From: Natronohydrobacter thiooxidans
GTDB taxonomy: Bacteria; Pseudomonadota; Alphaproteobacteria; Rhodobacterales; Rhodobacteraceae
Length of the DNA: 41,132 nt
Direction: 5' to 3'
NCBI RefSeq assembly: GCF_001884735.1
Contig: NZ_MJAP01000036.1
Location: 1 to 41,132 of the forward strand
Within the stretch, counting starts at the first letter, position 1. Every line of letters begins with the position of its first letter. Positions 1-7,896 of the stretch are shown in pieces. The notes under the pieces were generated by a model, which made no database searches, had not been told where the DNA came from, and worked only from the letters and a program-made list of their open reading frames with translations. A program made the position numbers and the translations under genes.

Positions 1-20
1 TGTCGCGTAGCCCTTTATTG

Positions 21-1711
21 GGGTCATCCTCAATTTGTGTGGTGCAGAGGAAGCATTCGGGCCCTGAGCAAGTTCGGGCCGGCTCGCCCATACATCGCGC
101 GCTTCAAGGTCTTCAATCGGTTGATCTGGCCTTCGGCTTGACCATTGCTCCACTCCATTTCGATCGCATTCCTGACCGCATCAATGTCTCTGTTCAAGGT
201 TCGGGCGAACCGCACGATGGGCGCTAGGTCCGTTTCGATCGCATCGTCGATCCAGGCGGGCAGCGGGTCTGCTTTTCGACCACGCAAGATGCCATTGAAA
301 CGCATGGCGAGGCGCCGCATTGTTGTGAAGGCTGGCGAGCCTTCCTTGAGAACTTCGACTTTTCTCGCTTGTTCCAAGGTGAATTTTCCTCTTGGTTTGA
401 TGCAGAGTGCGGCCGCGATAACCGGGGAAATCGCATGTCCCGTTTCCGGGTCCCGGACCGGTGCAAGGATCTGATCTTCCTTGGTGGGTCCCTCTTGTTC
501 CTGTTTTTCGGCTCTGCGCCATCCGGCCAAGAGCCGCTGCAAGTTTGACAGGCTGCCCTCGTAACCACGTTCTTGGATCAAAGGGAGCAGTGCATTGCCG
601 CTGCGAATACCGTTCTCCCAGCATTGCTTCAGGTACTCTTCAAAATACCACGCGGAGGAGCGCTTGAGGACGGCGCGCTTTCGGTCAGGTGGCGTCTCGA
701 ACTGCAGCCATTTCGCGACGCTACGCCTGGGAAACCCCGTTCGCCGCCCGATCTCGCTGCACGTCAGCCCTTGCTGCCGAAGTGCCGAAATGGTCCTGAA
801 AATCTCTTCTCTGGACTTGCGATGGGCAAAACGTGATTTCAGAAGGTTCTGAGCTGTGCTGATGTTGTCTGCATCGGAGAGCAAGGCCCTGCCAGTTGCA
901 CGACCGTGCAGGTTCATTTGCTCCTCAATTGCCATGCGAAGGTTCTGCACGATATGAAACCTGTCGGCGACCTGTTCCGCCTGCGGCGCTCCTTGTCGGG
1001 CGGCTTGGGCGTAGAGACCGCAGCGATCCCGGCTTATGACTTCCACCTCAGGATGACGCCTTAGCCAGTCGGTGCATGTGACGACATCACGATCTTCGAG
1101 AACATCGATGACGGCGCGACGCTCGAGGTCGATGATGATCGTCCCGTAGTTCTGCGACTTTCGCCAACTCCAATCATCGATCCCGATGATCCGTGCGCGT
1201 GGTGGAACAACTTGAGCTGCGCGTAGCAACTGTCGGAGAATAGTATCGTCACTGACCCGGATACCCAGTCGCCGCAAGGGCCGTTCAGCTGGGGTGCCGC
1301 CAGCGGCATGCGCCATATGGCCTAAGAGTTGCGCCTGTCGAGACGTCCGGCGCGCATAAGGGGTCGCCACCGCCGCATCGCGATCGGAAAACGTGCGGCG
1401 GCGGCAATCCGAGTTCAAACATCGCCATCGACAAACTCTGAGCTCGATCCAAACCGCTTGGCCCTGAGCAGGAAAATCCTCGATCCGCCGGCGCCGCCAA
1501 CCATGTCGTTGTCTTGAGGACGTCCCGCACTCTGGGCAGATGCCATTCGGAGCCAGTCTGCCTGATACGACCCATGCACCCGTCGCAGAATGGCGGACCT
1601 CACCAACCTCCACGCTGGCGGTTGGAGCCCAATGCTTCTTCGATACCACGGCCTTATCCTTTCAATCTGTGAAGCTCGGTCAGACCGTGACACACAAATT
1701 GAGGATGACCC
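21..1711 (-). mobile_element. Complete ISL3-family insertion sequence
   Basis: The element is bounded by perfect 20-bp terminal inverted repeats: GGGTCATCCTCAATTTGTGT at 21-40 and its reverse complement at 1692-1711. It contains one transposase gene on the minus strand, whose stop codon lies inside the left repeat. ISL3 elements usually make 8-bp target duplications. Here the flanks are CTTTATTG (13-20) and GATTTAAA (1712-1719), which do not match, so this copy has probably recombined or suffered an adjacent rearrangement after insertion. The same terminal repeat recurs at 41113. Confidence 0.93.
30..1649 (-). CDS. ISL3 family transposase
   Basis: This 539-aa protein is the DDE transposase of the surrounding element. 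The N-terminus carries a zinc-ribbon-like segment (CPECG near residue 38, then CLNSDC about residue 77) followed by a helix-turn-helix region. The catalytic core includes the IGIDDWSWRKSQNYGTIIID segment (about residues 155-175) and VISRDRCGLYA (about 204-214). The C-terminal WSNGQAEGQINRLK segment holds the expected final acidic residue. Length and domain order match full-length ISL3 transposases and the frame is unbroken, so the element is probably still active. The ATG at 1649 leaves a short leader to the right inverted repeat. Confidence 0.95.
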   Translation of the reverse strand: MVSKKHWAPTASVEVGEVRHSATGAWVVSGRLAPNGICPECGTSSRQRHGWRRRRIEDFPAQGQAVWIELRVCRWRCLNSDCRRRTFSDRDAAVATPYARRTSRQAQLLGHMAHAAGGTPAERPLRRLGIRVSDDTILRQLLRAAQVVPPRARIIGIDDWSWRKSQNYGTIIIDLERRAVIDVLEDRDVVTCTDWLRRHPEVEVISRDRCGLYAQAARQGAPQAEQVADRFHIVQNLRMAIEEQMNLHGRATGRALLSDADNISTAQNLLKSRFAHRKSREEIFRTISALRQQGLTCSEIGRRTGFPRRSVAKWLQFETPPDRKRAVLKRSSAWYFEEYLKQCWENGIRSGNALLPLIQERGYEGSLSNLQRLLAGWRRAEKQEQEGPTKEDQILAPVRDPETGHAISPVIAAALCIKPRGKFTLEQARKVEVLKEGSPAFTTMRRLAMRFNGILRGRKADPLPAWIDDAIETDLAPIVRFARTLNRDIDAVRNAIEMEWSNGQAEGQINRLKTLKRAMYGRAGPNLLRARMLPLHHTN

Positions 1712-1837
1712 GATTTAAAGGCAACGCGACAACCGCCGTCGGTTGGCGAAGGCAGAGTGATTGCTCTCGTCAATCTGCCAGTGCTGTCATGGGCCGACGG
1801 GAAATGCAGCGGCGAAGACGCGGGCCCTCGTTCCGGC

Positions 1838-2773
1838 TCAGGTTTCGATGCCGGAACCAAAATGGTGCACCATTTCATCGCGGACCCACATCATAGCGCG
1901 GTCTTTGCTGGCATACTGGTGCCATTGGATTGCCTCGACAAGAGGCGGGATCGGCATCTCTACCTCGACGATGCGCAGCGGTAGAACGCGGGTATAGACC
2001 CGCGCCAGCTGTCGGTGCGCCAGTGCGATCCGCTCGGTTCCCGGCAGCAGGAAGGGCATCGAGGCGAAAGACCCCGCCACGATGTCGATGCGCCGCCGAC
2101 CCTCGCCATACTCGCGCGAGAACCATTCCTCGTAGCTGGGCTGTGCGCCGGGGCCGAAGCTGACTGTGACGTGGCGCAGGCTCAGAAATGCGTCGAGCGC
2201 CACCTGCTCACCGACCAGAGGGTTGTTGCGGCAGACCAGCGCGCAGAAGCTCTCAGTGAATAGCGGCAGGCTGGGGTGCTGGGGCGAACAGTAGGGCTGC
2301 GGTATTGCCAGCAGGTCAAGCTCGCCATCTTCCAGCATCTGAGCAGGCCCGCTATGGCTGAGGGTCATCTGTGTGGGCTGCACCACCTCGAATTGCAGAT
2401 TGGGGGCTCGTGCCTGAATGGCCAGAATAGCATCGCCCAGTCCGGCGATCATCAGATAGTCGGATGCGAAAATGCGGATCGTGCGCGCAGAGCGCGTCGG
2501 GTCGAAATCACGCGGGGTCAGCACGCGGGCGTCGATCTGCATCAGCACATCGCGCACCTCGGCGGCCAATTCGCGCCCGCGCGCAGTTGGCACCAGCTCG
2601 CGCCCCACCTGCACCAGTAGTTCGTCGTCAAAATGCTCGCGAAGCCGCGCCAGCACACCCGAGACAGTTGACTGGCTACGAAACAGTTTCTCACCCGCCC
2701 GCGTCACACTGCGCTCTGTCAGCAGACAGTCAAGCACCACCAGCATATTCAGATCGAAACCCTTGAACCGCAT
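1838..2773 (-). CDS. NodD-type LysR family transcriptional regulator
   Basis: This 311-aa LysR protein has an N-terminal winged HTH starting MRFKGFDLNMLVVLDCLLTE and continuing RSVTRAGEKLFRSQSTVSGVLARLREHFDDELLV. That is the NodD/NodD-like signature rather than a generic LysR start, and NodD proteins begin MRFKGLDLNLLVALD. The C-terminal effector domain covers about residues 90-300. I chose the ATG at 2773 because NodD homology begins there. An in-frame ATG at 2788 would add five residues and would lie inside the predicted nod box. The gene is divergent from the TRAP/aromatic operon, whose promoter carries the nod-box-like operator, so it is the likely activator of that operon in response to an aromatic inducer. 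The inducer identity is inference. Confidence 0.88.
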   Translation of the reverse strand: MRFKGFDLNMLVVLDCLLTERSVTRAGEKLFRSQSTVSGVLARLREHFDDELLVQVGRELVPTARGRELAAEVRDVLMQIDARVLTPRDFDPTRSARTIRIFASDYLMIAGLGDAILAIQARAPNLQFEVVQPTQMTLSHSGPAQMLEDGELDLLAIPQPYCSPQHPSLPLFTESFCALVCRNNPLVGEQVALDAFLSLRHVTVSFGPGAQPSYEEWFSREYGEGRRRIDIVAGSFASMPFLLPGTERIALAHRQLARVYTRVLPLRIVEVEMPIPPLVEAIQWHQYASKDRAMMWVRDEMVHHFGSGIET

Positions 2774-2785
2774 CGCGCATCCATC

Positions 2786-2834
2786 CATTGGAATTTCCGA
2801 TGCAGCTTATCTGAACTTTCGATTTCAACAATAC
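2786..2834 (+). promoter_or_regulatory. nod-box-like operator between lysR and dctP
   Basis: Two AT-N10-GAT motifs lie in tandem: AT 2787-2788 with GAT 2799-2801, and ATC 2809-2811 with GAT 2821-2823 (ATC-N9-GAT). The GAT-to-ATC gap is 7 nt. This is the layout of the 47-49-bp nod box bound by NodD. The right half (2809-2833) reads ATCTGAACTTTCGATTT followed by CAACAATAC, and matches about 18 of 25 positions of the nod-box right half as I remember it. The site ends about 62 nt before the dctP ATG, which leaves room for a transcription start about 25-30 nt downstream, as in rhizobial nod promoters. The neighbouring LysR gene is NodD-type. Confidence 0.72.
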
Positions 2835-2895
2835 ATCAATTCACGATAAGACTTCTGTCGGGCCGGTTCTGCCGGTCGGAGGAGTGGAGGACCCC

Positions 2896-3882
2896 ATGCT
2901 GAATCGTATTCCGGCACTTGCTGCGGCTGCGTCACTCGCGGCACTTCCCGCGCTTGCCACCGAGACCCTGATCTTTGCCACGGCCAGCCCGCCGCAGGGC
3001 CCGATTTCGACTGTGATCTTTGACGGCTGGGCTGAGCGGATCAATGCCGATGGCGAGGGCGTTGTGGAAATCGACGTTCGACACGGTTTCACCATGGCCA
3101 ATCCCGGCAATTTCTATGACCGGGTCAAGGACGGTGTGGTGCCGATCTCGTGGGGATTGCTGGTCACGATTGGCGGGCGGTTCCCGCTGACGGGGATGGC
3201 CAATTTGCCCTATCTGACAGATGATGCCGAGACGGCCTCAGTCGCCTTCTGGCGGCTCTATGAAGAAGGGTACCTGGACGACGAATATCACGATATCGTG
3301 CCGCTGTTCCTGACGGTCTTTCCGCAGTCCGGGGTTCACCTGTCTGCGCCGATCCCGTCGCTTGACCATCTGCACAACGCGCGCGTGATCGTCGGTGGGC
3401 AGACCAATTCGATGTCGATTCAGTTGCTTGACGGCGTGCCGCTGTCGATCAACCCTGCCGATGCCTATGAGGCGATCCAGCGCGGGACAGCCGATGGTCG
3501 CTTTGTGCCCTGGACCGCCTTCCCGCCGTTCCGCATGGACGAGATCACCAGCTACCATATCGAAGCGCCGATCGGATCTTCTGTAGGAATGGCCTTCATC
3601 AATCGCGAGATCTGGGAAGACCTTCCGGAAGAGGTCCGCGAGGTCATCATGCGCCATTCGGGCGAGGAGCAGTCGCGCCTTCTGGGTCGCTTCTTTGACG
3701 AACAGGCCGCCAAGATCCGGGCCGAGATTGCCGGTCTCGACGGGCATGAGATCGTCAACCCGTCGCAAGAGCAGTCCGCCGCCTGGCAAGAGCGTCTTGA
3801 GCCCGTAACTGCCGCATGGGTCGAGCGTACGCCTGGCGGTACGGAGCTCCTGGAGCGTTTCATCGAACTTCTGGCCGACTGA
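2896..3882 (+). CDS. dctP: TRAP transporter substrate-binding protein, DctP family
   Basis: This 328-aa periplasmic receptor captures the substrate for the TRAP permease encoded next. A signal peptide (MLNRIPALAAAASLAALPALA, cleavage near TETL) precedes a DctP fold with typical segments such as FTMANPGNFYDRVKDGVVPISWG and AFINREIWEDLPEEVREVIMRHSGEE. The ATG at 2896 was chosen because a GGAGG ribosome-binding site lies 5-6 nt upstream and the signal peptide starts there. An in-frame GTG at 2884 is less likely. The ligand cannot be read from sequence. Being first in an aromatic-degradation-like operon suggests an aromatic or other organic acid. It is separated from dctQM by a hairpin. Confidence 0.92.
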   Translation: MLNRIPALAAAASLAALPALATETLIFATASPPQGPISTVIFDGWAERINADGEGVVEIDVRHGFTMANPGNFYDRVKDGVVPISWGLLVTIGGRFPLTGMANLPYLTDDAETASVAFWRLYEEGYLDDEYHDIVPLFLTVFPQSGVHLSAPIPSLDHLHNARVIVGGQTNSMSIQLLDGVPLSINPADAYEAIQRGTADGRFVPWTAFPPFRMDEITSYHIEAPIGSSVGMAFINREIWEDLPEEVREVIMRHSGEEQSRLLGRFFDEQAAKIRAEIAGLDGHEIVNPSQEQSAAWQERLEPVTAAWVERTPGGTELLERFIELLAD

Positions 3883-3896
3883 CGCAGCCGCCCATA

Positions 3897-3927
3897 CGGA
3901 CCAGTTCATCGCGGCTGGTCCGTTCTT
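3897..3927 (+). terminator. Hairpin between dctP and dctQM (attenuator-like)
   Basis: CGGACCAG (3897-3904), a 10-nt loop and CTGGTCCG (3915-3922) form a perfect 8-bp stem followed by TTCTT. It lies in the 103-nt gap after dctP. A partial terminator or mRNA-stabilising stem here would give more binding protein than permease, a common arrangement in binding-protein-dependent transport operons. The U tract is weak, so full termination is not expected. Confidence 0.6.
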
Positions 3928-3985
3928 GCCGAACGTGCGTTGCTGGACGGCGCACATCCCTTTCTTTTTTCCGTGATCGAGGATC

Positions 3986-5938
3986 ATGACCCAAACCCGG
4001 AATCACCCGCAGCGCTATGACGCAATCGCCGAACAGATCGAGGCCGTATTGCGTACCGTCTCGCGCCCCGTGGCGCTTGCGGGTGTGCTCGGGATGCTGG
4101 CAGTGGCCGGTGTCACCGTTGCGGCGGTGATCCTGCGATGGGTGGGGGCAGGTGGCATCGTCGCGATCAACGAGATCGTGGGAATGGCCTTTGCCGTCGC
4201 CGTGGCTGCGACTTTGCCTGCAGCGACCGCGCAGCGCGTACATTTGAAAATCGACCTTCTGGGCCCGGTGATGGGACCCCGGCTGAGACAGTGGATGGAA
4301 TTGCTGGGCTCGCTGTTGCTGTTGCTGTTTCTGATCCTGCTGGCTCGCGAGGTTCAGGCCTATGCGGGTCGGATGGTTTCGGGCGGGCGCACCACGACAA
4401 TCCTTGGCTGGCCGATCGGCCCCTTCATGCAGGCCGTTGCCGTGCTGTTCTGGGCCACGGCGGCAGTGCAGGCAGTGATCGCCGCGCTGGATCTGGTGCC
4501 CGCGCTTGGCGGGCCGGGGCAGGTCAGCGGGCGCACACATCCTCTGGTCTGGCTGTTGCTGGCTGCCACGCTGGCCGCGCTGACATGGGCTTTCTGGTGG
4601 GGCTGGAGCGATTTTCGCGGACTGTCGCGCGCCGTGACGGGGGCACCCTCGGCTTCGGTCGGGCTGGGCTTCCTCCTCTTGTGGGCGGCGCTTCTGCTGT
4701 TGATGCCGGTTTCGGCGGTGATGGGGCTGATGGGCCTTTTGGGCACCGCGCTGTTCCTGGGCTGGCGCCCCGCATGGTCGGTGCTGTCCTCGGAAACCGC
4801 CAGTTTCCTGACCAACCCGCAGGTGGCCGCGCTGCCGCTCTTTCTGCTGATGGGCAGCTTTGCCATGGTCGCGGGGCTGTCGGATGATGTCTATCGCCTT
4901 GCCCGCGCTGTGCTGGGTCGGCTCAGGGGCGGACTGGCTCTCGCCACAGTCGGGGGCTGCGCAGGCTTCGGCGCAGTCACGGGTTCGTCGCTGGCCACTG
5001 TGGCGACATTTGGCCGTATTTCGCTGCCGCAGATGCAGGCTGCAGGCTACGCGCCGCATCTGGCAGCCGGAACCGTCGCCGCAGGCGGCACGCTGGGCGC
5101 GCTGATCCCGCCCTCTGCGCCGATCATCCTGTTCGCGCTGCTGACCGAAGCCAGCATCGGCCAGTTGTTCATTGCCGCGATCATTCCCGGACTGCTGGCG
5201 GCCGCGCTTTACATGCTGACCATCGCGTTGGTGGTCCGCAGGGATCCTGCCGCGGTGCCGGACCCGGCACCGCGCGTGCCAGGCGAGCGTCGCGCTGCCC
5301 TCGCCAAGGCCGGGCCAGTGACGCTGCTGTTCGGCCTCGTTATCGGCGGGCTTTACACGGGCGTTTTCACTGCCACGGAATCGGCGGCTGTGGGCGCCAT
5401 CGGGGCCTTCCTAATGGCCGTGTGGCGCGGCAAGCTGACACGGGACCAGATCCTCAAGGTCATGGGTGAGACAACAGCGATCACCGCTATGATATACATG
5501 CTGATCTTCGGCGCGCTGACCTTCTCCTTCTCTGTGGGCGCAAGCCAGTTGCCCGATACGCTGACCACATGGGTTGGCGGGCTGAACCTGGCACCGCTCC
5601 TGATCATTGCGCTTCTGCTGGTTCTCTATCTGCTGCTCGGCTCGGTGATGGACAGTTTCGCGGTCATGATCATCACTGTGCCCATCGTCACGCCGCTGAT
5701 CCTGGGCATGGGCTATGACCTGATCTGGTGGGGCATCATCATGCTGGTGGTGGTGGAAACCGGCCTGATCACGCCGCCTTTCGGGATCAACCTGTTCGTC
5801 ATCCGCTCGGTCCAGCCCGACATGAAGCTGACCACGGTCTTCCGCGGTGCGCTGCCCTTCGTGCTGTCCGATTTCCTCCGTCTTGCCCTGCTGGTGCTCT
5901 TCCCTGCGCTGGTGCTGTGGCTGCCGATGTCCATGTGA
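3986..5938 (+). CDS. dctQM: TRAP transporter fused permease, DctQ-DctM
   Basis: This 650-aa integral membrane protein fuses the small DctQ-type subunit (about residues 25-200, four to five hydrophobic segments) to the large DctM-type permease (about residues 215-650, roughly 12 hydrophobic segments). DctM hallmarks include FLLMGSFAMVAGLSDDVYRLARAVLGRLRGGLALATVGGCAGFGAVTGSS and GTLGALIPPSAPIILFALLTEASIGQLFIAA. It would drive sodium-coupled uptake of the ligand bound by the upstream DctP. The ATG at 3986 follows a GAGG motif. The next gene starts 6 nt after its stop, which points to co-transcription. Confidence 0.93.
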   Translation: MTQTRNHPQRYDAIAEQIEAVLRTVSRPVALAGVLGMLAVAGVTVAAVILRWVGAGGIVAINEIVGMAFAVAVAATLPAATAQRVHLKIDLLGPVMGPRLRQWMELLGSLLLLLFLILLAREVQAYAGRMVSGGRTTTILGWPIGPFMQAVAVLFWATAAVQAVIAALDLVPALGGPGQVSGRTHPLVWLLLAATLAALTWAFWWGWSDFRGLSRAVTGAPSASVGLGFLLLWAALLLLMPVSAVMGLMGLLGTALFLGWRPAWSVLSSETASFLTNPQVAALPLFLLMGSFAMVAGLSDDVYRLARAVLGRLRGGLALATVGGCAGFGAVTGSSLATVATFGRISLPQMQAAGYAPHLAAGTVAAGGTLGALIPPSAPIILFALLTEASIGQLFIAAIIPGLLAAALYMLTIALVVRRDPAAVPDPAPRVPGERRAALAKAGPVTLLFGLVIGGLYTGVFTATESAAVGAIGAFLMAVWRGKLTRDQILKVMGETTAITAMIYMLIFGALTFSFSVGASQLPDTLTTWVGGLNLAPLLIIALLLVLYLLLGSVMDSFAVMIITVPIVTPLILGMGYDLIWWGIIMLVVVETGLITPPFGINLFVIRSVQPDMKLTTVFRGALPFVLSDFLRLALLVLFPALVLWLPMSM

Positions 5939-5944
5939 GGTGCC

Positions 5945-6715
5945 ATGCCGCAAATCATTGACCTGTCTGTTCCGCTGGAAACCGGGATCGCGTCCGACCC
6001 CCCGAACCTGCTGCCCGAGATCGATTATATGGAGCATGATGCCGGCGCGCTGGAATTCGCCGCGATGACCGGGCTGGAGCCTGCGCAATTGCTTGAAGGC
6101 AAGGGCGCGGCAGCCGAGAATTGCCGGATCACCACGCATAGCGGCACCCATCTGGATGCGCCCTGGCACTATCACCCAACAATGGATGGCGGCAAACCCG
6201 CCATGCGCATTGACGAAGTGCCGCTGGACTGGTGCTTCCGCCCCGGCGTGAAGCTGGATTTCCGCCATCTGCCGGACGGCCATGTGGTCACGGCTGCCGA
6301 GGTCGAGGCCGAACTCGCCCGGATCGGTCACGATCTGAAACCGCTTGATATCGTGCTGATCAATACAGCTGCCGGTACGGCCTATGGCGCGCCTGACTAT
6401 CTGTCGAAGGGCTGCGGCATGGGGCGTGAGGCGACGCTCTATCTGACCTCGCGCGGGGTGCGTGTGACAGGGATTGACGCCTGGTCCTGGGACGCGCCCT
6501 TCTCCCATACGCTGAAGCGCATCCGCGAAACCGGCGAGGCCTCGATCTTCTGGGAGGGTCACAAGGCGGGGGCCGAGATTGGCTACTGCCATATGGAGAA
6601 ACTCACCAATCTGGAATCCCTGCCTGCCAGCGGATTCACTGTTGCCTGCTTCCCCGTCAAGGTTGCCCGCGCCTCCGCCGGATGGTGCCGCGCCGTGGCG
6701 CTTCTTAACGACTGA
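5945..6715 (+). CDS. Cyclase family protein (kynurenine formamidase-like hydrolase)
   Basis: This 256-aa protein belongs to the metal-dependent cyclase/kynurenine-formamidase family. The N-terminus IIDLSVPLETGI and the metal-binding motif HSGTHLDAPWHY (about residues 61-72; HxGTHxDxPxH) are clear. A second conserved segment (VTGIDAWSWDAPF, about residues 174-186) is also present. Family members hydrolyse amide, ester or lactone-like bonds, or act on ring-opened intermediates. Its place between transporter and C-C hydrolase genes suggests hydrolysis of a lactone or ester intermediate in the aromatic pathway. The exact substrate is unknown. The start has a GAGGTG ribosome-binding site spanning the end of dctQM. 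Confidence 0.85.
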   Translation: MPQIIDLSVPLETGIASDPPNLLPEIDYMEHDAGALEFAAMTGLEPAQLLEGKGAAAENCRITTHSGTHLDAPWHYHPTMDGGKPAMRIDEVPLDWCFRPGVKLDFRHLPDGHVVTAAEVEAELARIGHDLKPLDIVLINTAAGTAYGAPDYLSKGCGMGREATLYLTSRGVRVTGIDAWSWDAPFSHTLKRIRETGEASIFWEGHKAGAEIGYCHMEKLTNLESLPASGFTVACFPVKVARASAGWCRAVALLND

Positions 6716-6725
6716 AAGGACACAT

Positions 6726-7883
6726 ATGTTCAGATACTTCCCCACGAATTACGTCTGGGATCTGTCGGTCAATCTGGCGATCGAGATGGGCGGACGCATG
6801 GGCGAGATCGCCGAGATGTGCGCGCCACTTGCCGAGGCCGCGAAAACGCCGGATGCAGAAGGGACGCGCGCCTTCCGCGAGGCCTGGGTCACTGTGGCCG
6901 ACCGGCTGATCGGCCTGGCCGAAGATGATCTTGCGCGCGGGCGCAGCCTTTCAGCTGCAAACAAGCTGATGCGCGCGGCCTGCTACCAGATCATCGCCGA
7001 ACGGATGCAGGCGCATGGCGCCGAGGGGCGGATGGAGCTTTACCACAAGCATCTCGCGACCTTCTATCAGGCCCTGTCGCTGGGCCGGACCGGGGCGCAT
7101 CGGGTCGAGATCCCCTATGAGGGCAAGCATCTTTCGGGCATTTTCGTACCTGCCGAGCGGGTGCGCGGGCCGCAGCCGGTACTGGTGCAGGTCAATGGCT
7201 TCGACAGCACCAAGGAAATGCGGCTGATGGCGCAGCTGCCCGGCATCCTTGCGAAACGCGGCATCGCCTCGCTGGTTCTGGACCAGCCCGGCACGGGCGA
7301 GGCGCTGCGGCTGCAAGGGTTTCCCGCCCGCCACGATTCCGAACATTGGGCGACCCCGGTCTATGAATGGCTCGCCGCCCGGCCCGATGTGGACGCGGCC
7401 CGGATCGGGATGGAAGGGGTCTCGCTTGGTGGCTATTACGCGCCGCGCGCTGTGGCCTTCGAGCCGCGCTTTGCCTGCGGGGTGAGCTGGGGCGGCAATC
7501 ATGACTGGCGCGATGTGCAGAAGCGCCGTCTGGAACGCGAGGGCGATTTTCCGGTGCCGCACTACTGGGCACATGCCCGCTGGGTGTTCGGGGCCGGGGA
7601 CATGGACGATTTCATGGCCAAGGCCGAACATATGCATCTGGACGGCATTCTGGACCGCATCCGCGTGCCTTATCTGGTCACGCATGGCAAGCATGACACG
7701 CAGATCCCGCTGAAATGGGCGGAGCGGACCTATGCGCAGCTGGTCTACAGCCCGCGCCGCGAGCTTGTGGTTTTCGACGAGCGCACCGGGGGCGTGATGC
7801 ATTCCTCCGTCGATAATTCCGGCCCTGTTCTGGATTGCATTTCCGATTTCGTCGCCGAGGTCCTCGGCGGCCGCACTTCCTGA
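6726..7883 (+). CDS. Alpha/beta hydrolase related to 2,6-dihydroxypseudooxynicotine hydrolase
   Basis: The ATG at 6726 lies 10 nt after the cyclase stop and follows a GAAAGGA site, giving 385 aa. A helical N-terminal cap region (residues 1-130) precedes an alpha/beta-hydrolase core starting VLVQVNGFDSTKEM. The nucleophile elbow is GVSLGGY (Ser near residue 238). The acid Asp is in THGKHDTQIP and the catalytic His in GGVMHSS. This architecture (helical cap plus DUF1100/FrsA-like core) is that of 2,6-dihydroxypseudooxynicotine hydrolase, which cleaves the C-C bond between an electron-rich ring and an acyl chain. Here it may split an aryl ketone or a ring-cleavage product, which is inference. 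An esterase role is also possible. Confidence 0.82.
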   Translation: MFRYFPTNYVWDLSVNLAIEMGGRMGEIAEMCAPLAEAAKTPDAEGTRAFREAWVTVADRLIGLAEDDLARGRSLSAANKLMRAACYQIIAERMQAHGAEGRMELYHKHLATFYQALSLGRTGAHRVEIPYEGKHLSGIFVPAERVRGPQPVLVQVNGFDSTKEMRLMAQLPGILAKRGIASLVLDQPGTGEALRLQGFPARHDSEHWATPVYEWLAARPDVDAARIGMEGVSLGGYYAPRAVAFEPRFACGVSWGGNHDWRDVQKRRLEREGDFPVPHYWAHARWVFGAGDMDDFMAKAEHMHLDGILDRIRVPYLVTHGKHDTQIPLKWAERTYAQLVYSPRRELVVFDERTGGVMHSSVDNSGPVLDCISDFVAEVLGGRTS

Positions 7884-7896
7884 AAGGAGACTGCCC

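Noticed and set aside
1712..1837. Possible gene between the ISL3 element and the NodD-type LysR
   Set aside because: Only short frames without ribosome-binding sites or family similarity. Treated as plain intergenic DNA.
3860..5059. Long minus-strand open frame opposite dctQM
   Set aside because: Its composition is Arg/Gln/His-rich low complexity with no domain. It is the antisense shadow of a clear TRAP permease gene.
6579..6725. Longer start for the alpha/beta hydrolase at 6579
   Set aside because: It would overlap the cyclase gene by 137 nt. ATG 6726 has a proper ribosome-binding site and natural spacing.
5411..6745. 444-codon minus-strand frame opposite dctQM, cyclase and the hydrolase start
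   Set aside because: Coding signal and recognised families are all on the plus strand. The minus translation matches nothing and spans several real genes.
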